A stretch of 11,993 nt of DNA, from positions 1-11,993 of the forward strand of contig JAEEPD010000212.1 in the NCBI GenBank assembly GCA_016284575.1. The letters are read 5' to 3'. Positions 1 to 6,816 of the stretch are shown in pieces. The first letter of the stretch is position 1. Each line of letters starts with the position of its first letter. Source of the stretch: Bacillota bacterium (lineage in GTDB: Bacteria; Bacillota; Clostridia; Peptostreptococcales; Anaerovoracaceae). A program made the translations under genes and the position numbers. The notes below the pieces were generated by a model. The model was not told the origin of the DNA. It saw nothing but the letters and a program-made list of their open reading frames with translations, and did not search any database.

Positions 1-27
1 CCGAGTGAGCCCCTTATTTATGATTAT

Positions 28-43
28 GGATGCTTTTGCATCC
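28..43 (+). other. Small intercistronic hairpin before the alpha-2 subunit
   Basis: GGATGC and GCATCC form a perfect 6-bp stem around a TTTT loop. It sits 10 bases before the Shine-Dalgarno of the transhydrogenase small subunit, in what should be the gap after the alpha-1 gene. No T-tract follows on the plus strand, so it does not look like a terminator. It may affect mRNA stability or translation between cistrons; function is inferred and weak. Confidence 0.4.
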
Positions 44-65
44 TGTTCCGATCAGGAGGTACTGA

Positions 66-356
66 ATGCACCCTGGAATACTTATATTGATTTTTCTATC
101 GTCCACGATTTTGGGCTACAAGTTGATTAATAACGTCCCCAGCCTCCTCCATACGCCCCTGATGTCCGGCATGAATGCGCTTTCCGGCATCACAATACTA
201 GGAGCGCTGAGTGCCGCTGGCGCCGCTGTTGCCATGGGCAGCAGACTTCTGGGCTATCTTGCCATAGTGCTTGCCATGCTGAATGTGGCAGGCGGTTTCG
301 GCGTGACCGACAGGATGCTGAGGATGTTCAGAAAGAAGGATGAAAGCCATGAGTAA
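66..356 (+). CDS. pntAB: NAD(P) transhydrogenase alpha-2 subunit (membrane part of PntA)
   Basis: This 96-residue hydrophobic protein matches the C-terminal membrane domain of PntA, which in many bacteria is a separate small subunit. It is expected to sit in the cytoplasmic membrane and, with PntB, form the proton channel of the transhydrogenase that transfers hydride between NADH and NADP+. Visible features are about three membrane segments, the family-typical stretch SGMNALSGITILGAL near residues 34-48, the run LNVAGGFGVTDRMLRMF near 72-88, and a charged C-terminus. The start is supported by AGGAGGT at 54-60, five bases upstream. Its stop overlaps the start of pntB by 8 bases, so translation is probably coupled. 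The NAD-binding alpha-1 subunit should lie just left of the window. Identification is strong; the symbol follows the split-subunit convention. Confidence 0.93.
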   Translation: MHPGILILIFLSSTILGYKLINNVPSLLHTPLMSGMNALSGITILGALSAAGAAVAMGSRLLGYLAIVLAMLNVAGGFGVTDRMLRMFRKKDESHE

Positions 357-1818
357 TACCGTATACTATGTGATCTGCATCCTTCTTGCAGGCGGCGTGC
401 TGGCCGGCATATCCATGATGAGCCGCGTGGCTACAGCAGCCAGAGGAAACAGGCTCAGCGCAGTCTGCACTGCTATCGCAATAATCGTAACACTGTACAA
501 AAATGCTCTGCTCTCAGACATAGGGCTCTGGGCAGCCATGGCGGTGGGACTTGTAATCGGACTTATTGCTGCGGCAAAGGTCAAGATGATAGAGATGCCA
601 CAGGCCGTAGCCCTTCTAAATGGCTTCGGAGGAGCCGCATCCGCCCTGGTTGCCATGGTCTCCCTGCTGGAAAAGCAGATAGACGGCACCTTTGCCCTGC
701 TTACTGCAGGACTGGCGCTGGTGATCGGCGTGATTACGCTCCTTGGCAGCCTCATAGCAGCAGGAAAGCTCCACAGGCTCATAAACCAGAGACCTGTGGT
801 ATGGCCTGCTCACTCGGCTATCACGGCTCTCAGCCTTATAGCATCTCTGCTGATAGTTGCGCTGGGCGGCTTTGGCCTGATCTCCCCCGCCCTTATAGTG
901 GCGTTTGGCTTCCTCGCTTCCGCCATGTTTGGCATAGCCTTTGCCATCAGAGTGGGCGGCGCTGACATGCCCATCACCATATCGCTTCTGAATTCCCTTT
1001 CGGGAGTTGCGGGAGCCATTGCGGGCATGGCCATTTCCGACCCCCTGCTGGTTGCCATCGGCGGCATCGTAGGTGCCTCCGGCCTTATCCTTACCCAGAT
1101 AATGTGCCGCGCAATGAACAGAAAGCTGGCAGACATACTCTTCGGTAAGGCAGCAAAGCCGTCAAAGGCTGCTGCTACTGCACCTGCAGCAGAGCCCGTC
1201 AAGGAAGAGGCAGCAGAGCCGGTCAGGGAAGAAGCTGCAGCAGAGCCCGTACCGGAGGATGCTGCAAAAGAAGTCACTGCTGAAGAAACGCCAGCCGAAG
1301 AAGCAAAGCCAACGACCGATCTGGCCTCCATAATGAAGGAGGCGAAGAAGCTTATCATCGTGCCCGGCTACGGTATGGCCCTGGCTCAGGCTCAGAACCT
1401 GGTCAAGCAGCTGGCTGACAAGTTTGAGGCTAACGGCTGCGAGGTCAAATACGGCATCCATCCCGTGGCTGGAAGAATGCCCGGCCACATGAACGTGCTC
1501 CTTGCGGAAGCCGATGTGGATTACGAGCAGCTCTACGAGATGGAGCGCATCAATCCCGAGTTCGACGGCTGCGATCTGGTGGTCGTCATCGGTGCGAACG
1601 ACGTTGTAAACCCGGCGGCAAACACCGCCGAGGGAACTCCAATCTACGGCATGCCAGTCCTTGAGATCGACAAGGCAAAGCACATAGTCTTCTGCAACTA
1701 CGATCTTAAACCCGGCTATGCAGGGGTGGACAACCCGCTGTACAAGAAAGAAAGCGGCGTCACGCTGATGCTCGGAGACGCAAAGGATACATTAAAGCAG
1801 CTGATCGAAATGATCTAA
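349..1818 (+). CDS. pntB: NAD(P) transhydrogenase beta subunit
   Basis: PntB carries the bulk of the proton-translocating membrane domain and the NADP(H)-binding domain III. The first ~265 residues are a series of hydrophobic helices. After a linker, the C-terminal domain shows VPGYGMALAQAQ (about 338-349), the nucleotide-binding loop, then GIHPVAGRMPGHMNVLLAEA (about 369-388), VVIGANDVVNPAAN (about 412-425) and GYAGVDNPLY (about 456-465), all diagnostic for the family. I choose ATG 349 over ATG 340 because AAGGA at 336-340 is then 8 bases upstream. The protein is 489 residues, roughly 25-30 longer than E. coli PntB, and the excess lies in an Ala/Glu/Pro-rich linker (about 268-324) containing three imperfect copies of AAEPVxEE. 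Cotranscribed with the small alpha subunit; the terminator follows at once. Confidence 0.96.
   Translation: MSNTVYYVICILLAGGVLAGISMMSRVATAARGNRLSAVCTAIAIIVTLYKNALLSDIGLWAAMAVGLVIGLIAAAKVKMIEMPQAVALLNGFGGAASALVAMVSLLEKQIDGTFALLTAGLALVIGVITLLGSLIAAGKLHRLINQRPVVWPAHSAITALSLIASLLIVALGGFGLISPALIVAFGFLASAMFGIAFAIRVGGADMPITISLLNSLSGVAGAIAGMAISDPLLVAIGGIVGASGLILTQIMCRAMNRKLADILFGKAAKPSKAAATAPAAEPVKEEAAEPVREEAAAEPVPEDAAKEVTAEETPAEEAKPTTDLASIMKEAKKLIIVPGYGMALAQAQNLVKQLADKFEANGCEVKYGIHPVAGRMPGHMNVLLAEADVDYEQLYEMERINPEFDGCDLVVVIGANDVVNPAANTAEGTPIYGMPVLEIDKAKHIVFCNYDLKPGYAGVDNPLYKKESGVTLMLGDAKDTLKQLIEMI
1186..1260 (+). repeat. Imperfect 24-bp tandem repeat inside pntB linker
   Basis: Two 24-base units (1186-1209 and 1210-1233) and a third 27-base unit (1234-1260) encode AAEPVKEE, AAEPVREE and AAAEPVPED. 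They lie between the membrane domain and NADP-binding domain III of PntB. The units remain in frame and differ mainly at synonymous or conservative positions, consistent with slippage or duplication in a flexible, charged interdomain linker. Confidence 0.8.
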
Positions 1819-1832
1819 ACTGAATATAAAGC

Positions 1833-1930
1833 AAACTGCAGCGGGTCCTGCCGTCAGGGCACCATTCCGTGCGCTTCGCTTTCGCGCAGCGACGGATGCC
1901 TTCCCTGACGTCACCCGCTGCAGTTTTTTT
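1833..1930 (+). terminator. Large nested hairpin terminator after pntB
   Basis: A perfect 14-bp outer stem (1833-1846 with 1913-1926, AAACTGCAGCGGGT and its complement) encloses a second stem GTCAGGG/CCCTGAC (1853-1859 with 1903-1909) and a third CCGT/ACGG (1867-1870 with 1892-1895) with GCGC/GCGC inside. A run of seven T residues (1924-1930) follows on the plus strand. On the minus strand the T-rich stretch TTTGCTTTATATT follows the stem, so it may also stop the converging GH4 gene. At 98 bases it is much larger than a simple intrinsic terminator. Confidence 0.85.
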
Positions 1931-1978
1931 GCATTACAACTGATGATCTGATACCTTAGAACCCAGTATTACAAACCC

Positions 1979-3367
1979 TTAAAGACCCCTTCTCATCAGG
2001 TCTCTGACCACCTCGTCATCGGTCTCGACGCCCTGGGCCTTCAGCTCTGCGATCTTATCCGCGAACTGAGGCAGATATTTTTCGTGGGCTACTAAAAGCT
2101 CGTCCAGGACCCTCTTGCTTTCCTCCCCGTTTTCTATCATGGGATTGAGCGCGAAGGCTTCCAGTGCAAGGCCGTAGTCCCCTGTGATGGCAGCCTCTAT
2201 GACGCATTCCTCCATAGCCTTCATCATCTGAAGCCAGCCCCTCATGGAGGGCCTCAGATCCTCCCATGCAAGAGGCTCAGCGCCGGCTGCGGAGATTAGA
2301 GCGCTCACCTCCACCACGCAGTCCTCTGGCAGGCACTTTACTGCGCTGCCGTTTCTCGTGCTTACGGTCATCCTCTGGTGCTTGTCGTTATAAATGGCGC
2401 TGATGCATTCACAGGCGGCGTCGCTGTAGTAGGCCCCGCCCCTTAATGCCAGCTGGGCAGGCTTTTCGTGAAGCTCCGGCTGCCTGTATATATCCAGAAG
2501 CTCAGCCTCCACCCTGTGCATCTGCTCGGCTCTGGTGCCTCCCTTTCTGAACTCCTCCATGCTGTGATCCAGCATGGCTTTTTCGTTGAAATAATAGCGG
2601 TGATACCCGCAGGGAAGCATGCCCATGGAGCGGAGCAGATCCATATCCATGGGAGCCATGTAGATATTTACAGGGGTGCCGCCGTTCTTTTCGTTTATGT
2701 GCTCCAGCAGCTCCATGGTCTTGTCTCGGCCCTGCTTGTCGTAGACCTTGTGCCAGTGGAAGTGGTTCAGACCTATGAACCTGTAGCTCAGGTCCTCCCT
2801 TTCGCAGCCCAGGAGCTTATGCTCCGTCATCTCCGCTATGGTGGGCACATTGCAGAGGCCTATGGTCCTCTTCCAGCCGAAATGCCTTATGGCAGCCTCC
2901 GTCACCATGCCGCTGGGGTTGGTGAAATTGATGAGCCATGCCTCCGGACAGAGCTCCCTCATGTCGTCGATTATCTGACCTATCACCGGGATGGTCCTGA
3001 AGGCCTTGAAAATGCCACCGGCGCCGTTGGTCTCCTGGCCCAGCATGCCGTGAAGAGACGGTATCCTTTCGTCCTTGATGCGGGCCTCAAGGCAGCCCAC
3101 GCGGAACTGGGTGGTGACGAAATCCGCTCCCGGAAGGGCTTCCCTTCTGTCAAGAGTCGTATGGACCTTTACGCCGTAGGGCGTGGCGTCCCACTGCCTC
3201 TGGGCAAGATCTCCCACGACCTTAAGCTTCTCCCTGCCCTGCTCCACGTCAACCAGCCATATCTCCCGCACGGGAAGCTCATCATAGCGCTTTATGAAAC
3301 CCTCCATAAGCTCCGGATTGTAGGTGCTTCCGCCTCCTATGGTAACGATTTTGATTCCTTTGTTCAT
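1979..3367 (-). CDS. GH4 family NAD-dependent 6-phospho-beta-glucosidase (probable)
   Basis: This 462-residue cytoplasmic enzyme belongs to glycoside hydrolase family 4, which cleaves glycosides by an NAD+- and divalent-metal-dependent oxidation/elimination mechanism. The N-terminus has the Rossmann motif IGGGSTYNPEL (10-20); the metal-site motif is CNVP at 172-175, and GLNHFHW (199-205) and GYHRYY (254-259) supply further active-site residues. In this family CNVP-type motifs are associated with 6-phospho-beta-glucosidases, whereas CDMP marks 6-phospho-alpha-glucosidases and CHS marks alpha-galactosidases. The full-length fit is good. The start ATG at 3367 has GGAG 9 bases upstream. No phosphotransferase permease lies beside it, so the substrate supply is unseen. 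Transcribed divergently from the CoA-transferase cluster. Family assignment is firm; the exact substrate is inferred from the motif. Confidence 0.92.
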   Translation of the reverse strand: MNKGIKIVTIGGGSTYNPELMEGFIKRYDELPVREIWLVDVEQGREKLKVVGDLAQRQWDATPYGVKVHTTLDRREALPGADFVTTQFRVGCLEARIKDERIPSLHGMLGQETNGAGGIFKAFRTIPVIGQIIDDMRELCPEAWLINFTNPSGMVTEAAIRHFGWKRTIGLCNVPTIAEMTEHKLLGCEREDLSYRFIGLNHFHWHKVYDKQGRDKTMELLEHINEKNGGTPVNIYMAPMDMDLLRSMGMLPCGYHRYYFNEKAMLDHSMEEFRKGGTRAEQMHRVEAELLDIYRQPELHEKPAQLALRGGAYYSDAACECISAIYNDKHQRMTVSTRNGSAVKCLPEDCVVEVSALISAAGAEPLAWEDLRPSMRGWLQMMKAMEECVIEAAITGDYGLALEAFALNPMIENGEESKRVLDELLVAHEKYLPQFADKIAELKAQGVETDDEVVRDLMRRGL

Positions 3368-3404
3368 AATAGTTTACTCCGCTGTATGCACAGCCCCGCA
3401 AAAT

Positions 3405-3413
3405 TGATATAAT
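3405..3413 (+). promoter_or_regulatory. Extended -10 promoter for the CoA-transferase cluster
   Basis: TGATATAAT is an exact extended -10 element (TGnTATAAT), giving a start near 3420 and a leader of about 80 bases before the CoA-transferase. The -35 at the expected place (TATGCA, 3385-3390) is poor, as is common with extended -10 promoters. A second perfect TATAAT at 3423-3428 could be an alternative -10, but has no good -35. Confidence 0.5.
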
Positions 3414-3423
3414 AGTCCTGAAT

Positions 3424-3452
3424 ATAATAACACAGCTGCGGCCTCAATACAA
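3424..3452 (-). promoter_or_regulatory. Candidate promoter for the GH4 gene
   Basis: On the minus strand TTGTAT (3447-3452) and TATTAT (3424-3429) are separated by exactly 17 bases. The -10 differs from consensus at one base, but the -35 matches at only three. Position fits a leader of roughly 50 bases before the GH4 start. The -35 lies in the loop of the inverted repeat at 3439-3458, which would allow repressor control. Moderate to weak. Confidence 0.4.
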
Positions 3453-3458
3453 AGGCCG
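3439..3458. promoter_or_regulatory. Operator-like inverted repeat in the divergent promoter region
   Basis: CGGCCT and AGGCCG form a perfect 6-bp inverted repeat separated by 8 bases. The 20-bp, two-fold symmetric layout suits a dimeric regulator, and the site lies just downstream of the plus-strand -10 boxes and over the proposed minus-strand -35. As RNA it could also fold into a small leader hairpin. No regulator gene is adjacent, so the binding protein is unknown. Confidence 0.35.
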
Positions 3459-3498
3459 ACGCCCAAAGACCCGCTTTAGCTGCAGACCGGAGGTTGAA

Positions 3499-5049
3499 AT
3501 GTTCAGGATAATAGAAGCATCGGAAGCCGTAAAGCTAATTCCGGACGGAGCCGTCATAGGACTCAATTCATTCGTGGGACTTGCCAATCCAGAGGCTATC
3601 CACACCGCCATAACTGAAAGCTTCAGAAGCACCGGACACCCAAGGGATCTGACCCTTATCTCATCCGCAGGCTTCGGACTCTTCGACCCTGACCGGGCTG
3701 CAGAGCCATACATCAGGGAGGGTGCCGTAAAGAAGATCATCTGCGGCCATTTCGGCGCCATGCCAAGCACCAAGAAGCTGGTGCTGGAGGACCGCTTCGA
3801 GGCATATAATCTTCCTCTGGGACCCATGTCCCATGCCATGAGGGCCCAGGCCGGAGGCCATAAGGGCTACCTGAGCCGCATAGGCCTTGGACTCTTCGTG
3901 GACCCGAGGATCGAGGGGCCGGGCCTGAATAATCTCTCCAAGGACACAGAGCTGGTGCAGCTTACGGAGTTCGACGGGGAGGAATACCTGAAGTATGTGC
4001 TCCCGGATTTCAACATCGCCATCATAAAGGGCAGCAGCGTGGACGCCTACGGCAACATCTCCTTCGAGGACGAATACTGCACCATCGACGCCCTTTCCAT
4101 AGCCCAGTTCACAAAACGCAATAAGGGCAAGGTCCTGGTCCAGGTGGACAGGGTCCGCCACGACTTTTCAAGGCCCAGGGACGTTATAATACCCGCAGCC
4201 TTCGTGGACGCTGTGGTGGTAGCAGAGCCTAAGGGCTCCAATCAGTCCAGCGGCACCATGTCCGGGGACCTGCACGTCCCCTCCTCTCACATGGACTACT
4301 GGTACCGCCGTCTCGACAGGGAAAACGCAGGCAGCAGCAAGCAGCGGGGCGACGATTCCGCGGACATCATAGGAAGAAGAGCAGCGAAGGAGCTTAAGAA
4401 AGGCGACATCGTAAACATAGGCTTTGGCATCCCTGAAAAGGTAAGCAAGTACGCCGCAGCGGGCGGCATCCTGCAGGATCTTACCCTTACGGTGGAATCC
4501 GGAGGCATTGGAGGCCTGCCTGCTGGGGGTTCAGCCTTCGGCGCCATGATTGGCGCAGGAAGCATCTGCGACATGGGCAGCCAGTTCGATTTCTACGACG
4601 GCGGAGGCCTGGACATATGCTTTATGGGAGCCCTTGAAATGGACCGTTTCGGCAATGTGAACGCCCACAGAGGCGTGGATCAGGTGGCAGGCATCGGAGG
4701 CTTCGGAAATATCACCTCTGCCACCAGAAACGTCATCTTCTGCCTCACCACCAGCACCAAGGGTCTGAATGTCACGGAAGAAGACGGCAGCATCCATATC
4801 AACAGCGAGGGAAGCATCTCCAAGATAGTGGACAAGGTGCGAAGCATCAGCTTCTCCGGCCCCAGAGCCGTTGAGAACGGCCAGCGGGTGCTCTATATAA
4901 CAGAGCGCGGAGTGCTGGAGCTCAGGCCCGAAGGACTCACTCTGGTGGAGGTTTACCCAGGAGTAGACATAAAAAAGGATATCGTAGACCGGATACCCTT
5001 TGAGATCAAGCTGGCACTGAAGGCATCGCAGCAGACCGGGAGGTATTAA
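3499..5049 (+). CDS. Family I acyl-CoA:carboxylate CoA-transferase (Pct/YdiF type)
   Basis: This 516-residue protein has the fused alpha-beta architecture of propionate/acetate CoA-transferases, cytoplasmic enzymes that move CoA between short-chain acids through a glutamyl-CoA thioester. The N-terminal half has GLNSFVGLANPE (21-32), a form of the family's glycine loop. The C-terminal half has NIGFGIPEKVS (306-316) and TVESGGIGGLPAGG (331-344). Glu333 in that motif is the expected catalytic nucleophile and falls at the same residue number I recall for E. coli YdiF. The start ATG 3499 has GGAGG at 3489-3493, five bases away. The next gene begins one base after the stop, so the kinase is almost certainly cotranscribed. 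The acid substrate (acetate, propionate, lactate, butyrate or a ketoacid) cannot be read from the sequence. Confidence 0.92.
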   Translation: MFRIIEASEAVKLIPDGAVIGLNSFVGLANPEAIHTAITESFRSTGHPRDLTLISSAGFGLFDPDRAAEPYIREGAVKKIICGHFGAMPSTKKLVLEDRFEAYNLPLGPMSHAMRAQAGGHKGYLSRIGLGLFVDPRIEGPGLNNLSKDTELVQLTEFDGEEYLKYVLPDFNIAIIKGSSVDAYGNISFEDEYCTIDALSIAQFTKRNKGKVLVQVDRVRHDFSRPRDVIIPAAFVDAVVVAEPKGSNQSSGTMSGDLHVPSSHMDYWYRRLDRENAGSSKQRGDDSADIIGRRAAKELKKGDIVNIGFGIPEKVSKYAAAGGILQDLTLTVESGGIGGLPAGGSAFGAMIGAGSICDMGSQFDFYDGGGLDICFMGALEMDRFGNVNAHRGVDQVAGIGGFGNITSATRNVIFCLTTSTKGLNVTEEDGSIHINSEGSISKIVDKVRSISFSGPRAVENGQRVLYITERGVLELRPEGLTLVEVYPGVDIKKDIVDRIPFEIKLALKASQQTGRY

Positions 5050-5050
5050 A

Positions 5051-6769
5051 ATGTCCAGAGAATATGCGTTAATACGCAGCGGAATTCCGGAGGCGGAACC
5101 CCTGTATCAGACCTCAGGCTTCGATCCTACTGCGGTAACGGAGCGGGTGCCGCTTTCAGACGGAACGGAGCTGCTCATCTCGGGAACGGATGTCCGGAAA
5201 GCCGAGCTTGAAACTCTGCGCAGGCAGCTAAAGGAAGCGCAGGAGGAAAACAGTGCCAAGGAGGCATTCCTGAGCAACATGTCACACGACATCCGCACGC
5301 CAATGAACGCCATCATAGGCATGACTGCCCTGGCCAAAAAGCACATAGACGAAAAGGCCCGGGTATTCGATGCCCTTTCGAAAATAGAAGTGGCCAGCGG
5401 CCATCTGCTGAGCCTCATAAATGATGTGCTGGACATGTCCAGGATCAATTCGGGGCGTCTGAGCATAGCCGATGACTGCTTCTCCCTCGGCGAGCTGCTT
5501 CACGATACCCTTATAATCATAAAGCCGCAGGCGGAACAGAAGAACCACGAGTTCCGCTTCAGTACAGGGGAGATCTTCGAGGAGACCCTGTATGGAGATC
5601 CTCTGCGTATTCGCCAGATACTGGTCAACATACTCAATAACGCCGTAAAATACACTGAACCCGGAGGGCTTATACAGTTTTCCGTCAGCCAGGAGAAGCA
5701 CAGCTCCGGCTGCATCCTTGTGTTCCGCTGCAGGGACAACGGCATAGGCATGAGCCCGGAGTTCCTCAAACGCATTTTCGAACCCTTTGAACGGGTCAGC
5801 TCCTCCACCATCTCCAGGATCGAAGGCACCGGCCTTGGCATGAGCATTGTAAAGAGGCTGGTGGAAGCCATGGGAGGAGAGATATCCATAGAAAGCGAGC
5901 CCGGCAAGGGAACTCTTGTAACTGTGCGCATCCCCTTACGCTGCTCCGAGGAAAAAATCGACGCTGAAGCCCTGCAGGACAAGCGTATACTTATCATAGA
6001 AAGCAATGAAGATCTTGTGGAACGCTACCGCAGCTATCTTGCTGATACGCCCCTCTTCTTCGAAATAGTCAGCTCATCCACAGAGGCCATTTCAGCTCTC
6101 ACCGATGCTGAATTCAAGGGCGAGCACTGGGATGCCGCCATCATAGGAAAAAGCGTCGGCCATGTGGGAAGCGTGCTGGATCTGGCGTCCTATCTCCATG
6201 ATTCAAACCCCGGCCTCGCCCTGCTTCTGGCAAGCGAACACAACTGGGAGGAGATAGAGTATACAGCTGAGCGCAGCGGCATCTCCGCCTTCATACCCGT
6301 GCCCTTCTTCCGCAGCTCCCTTCTGAACGGCCTGATAGATACACTGCAGACCTCAGGCGGACACGACAGCATGGGCTCAGCCCCTGAGCTCGAAGGAAAG
6401 CACATACTTCTTGTGGAGGATAATTTCATCAACCGGGAGATCGCCTGCGAGCTGCTCGGCAGCACCAAGGCAGCCGTGGATACAGCAGAGGACGGTTCCA
6501 TCGCAGTCGAAAAATTCTGCGCCTCCCCCGAGGGCTACTACCATCTGATACTGATGGATATACAGATGCCTGTCATGGACGGCTACGAGGCGGCCAGGCG
6601 CATCCGCGGCAGCGGCCATCCGGATGCGGAGCGCGTGCCTATATTTGCCATGACCGCCAATACCTTCGCAGAAGACATTGCAAAAGCCAAAAGCGCAGGC
6701 ATGAATGGACATATAGCAAAACCCATAGATCTGAATCTGTTCATGCAGATACTGAATCAGATAAGATAG
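5051..6769 (+). CDS. Soluble hybrid sensor histidine kinase with two receiver domains
   Basis: No membrane segment or signal peptide is seen in the 572 residues, so the kinase should be cytoplasmic. Residues 1-48 look like a shortened, possibly PAS-derived, N-terminus ending in LLISGTDVRKAE; a charged coiled coil follows (about 49-72). The HisKA motif FLSNMSHDIRTPMN places the phospho-acceptor at His79. The ATPase shows the N-box near NILNNAVKYT (193-202), G1 box DNGIGM (229-234), FEPFERV (243-249) and G2 box GTGLGM (259-264). A first receiver-like domain (about 311-435) is degenerate: IIESNE replaces the acidic pocket, Gly366 sits where the phosphorylated Asp is expected, and VP replaces the KP motif. 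The C-terminal receiver (about 449-572) is intact with Glu456/Asp457, Asp503, Thr535 and Lys557. GGGAGG at 5038-5043 precedes the ATG by 7 bases, inside the CoA-transferase reading frame. Confidence 0.95.
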   Translation: MSREYALIRSGIPEAEPLYQTSGFDPTAVTERVPLSDGTELLISGTDVRKAELETLRRQLKEAQEENSAKEAFLSNMSHDIRTPMNAIIGMTALAKKHIDEKARVFDALSKIEVASGHLLSLINDVLDMSRINSGRLSIADDCFSLGELLHDTLIIIKPQAEQKNHEFRFSTGEIFEETLYGDPLRIRQILVNILNNAVKYTEPGGLIQFSVSQEKHSSGCILVFRCRDNGIGMSPEFLKRIFEPFERVSSSTISRIEGTGLGMSIVKRLVEAMGGEISIESEPGKGTLVTVRIPLRCSEEKIDAEALQDKRILIIESNEDLVERYRSYLADTPLFFEIVSSSTEAISALTDAEFKGEHWDAAIIGKSVGHVGSVLDLASYLHDSNPGLALLLASEHNWEEIEYTAERSGISAFIPVPFFRSSLLNGLIDTLQTSGGHDSMGSAPELEGKHILLVEDNFINREIACELLGSTKAAVDTAEDGSIAVEKFCASPEGYYHLILMDIQMPVMDGYEAARRIRGSGHPDAERVPIFAMTANTFAEDIAKAKSAGMNGHIAKPIDLNLFMQILNQIR

Positions 6770-6816
6770 ACCGGCCGGAAGACGTCCCGCAAGCTTAAAG
6801 GAAAGGAGGAAGCGGG

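Noticed and set aside
1..8. Possible last codons of the NAD-binding alpha-1 subunit (GAG TGA at 3-8)
   Set aside because: Gene order makes it likely that the alpha-1 gene ends near here, but two codons cannot be identified and other frames are also open through this stretch.
810..1358. 182-codon minus-strand frame opposite pntB
   Set aside because: Ser/Ala-rich antisense reading that results from the Ala/Glu/Pro linker and the codon bias of pntB; no recognisable protein.
2468..3412. 314-codon open frame on the plus strand opposite the GH4 gene
   Set aside because: It is fully antisense to a clear full-length GH4 enzyme, its translation is His/Leu/Val-rich without any family motif, and it has no convincing ribosome binding site.
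3368..3498. Riboswitch in the CoA-transferase leader
   Set aside because: The leader is only about 80 bases and shows one short inverted repeat, with no recognisable conserved aptamer core.
6770..6816. Promoter or terminator between the kinase and HD-GYP-like genes
   Set aside because: The 47-base gap has only a short CCGGCCGG palindrome and a strong Shine-Dalgarno; no -10 box and no hairpin with a T-tract.
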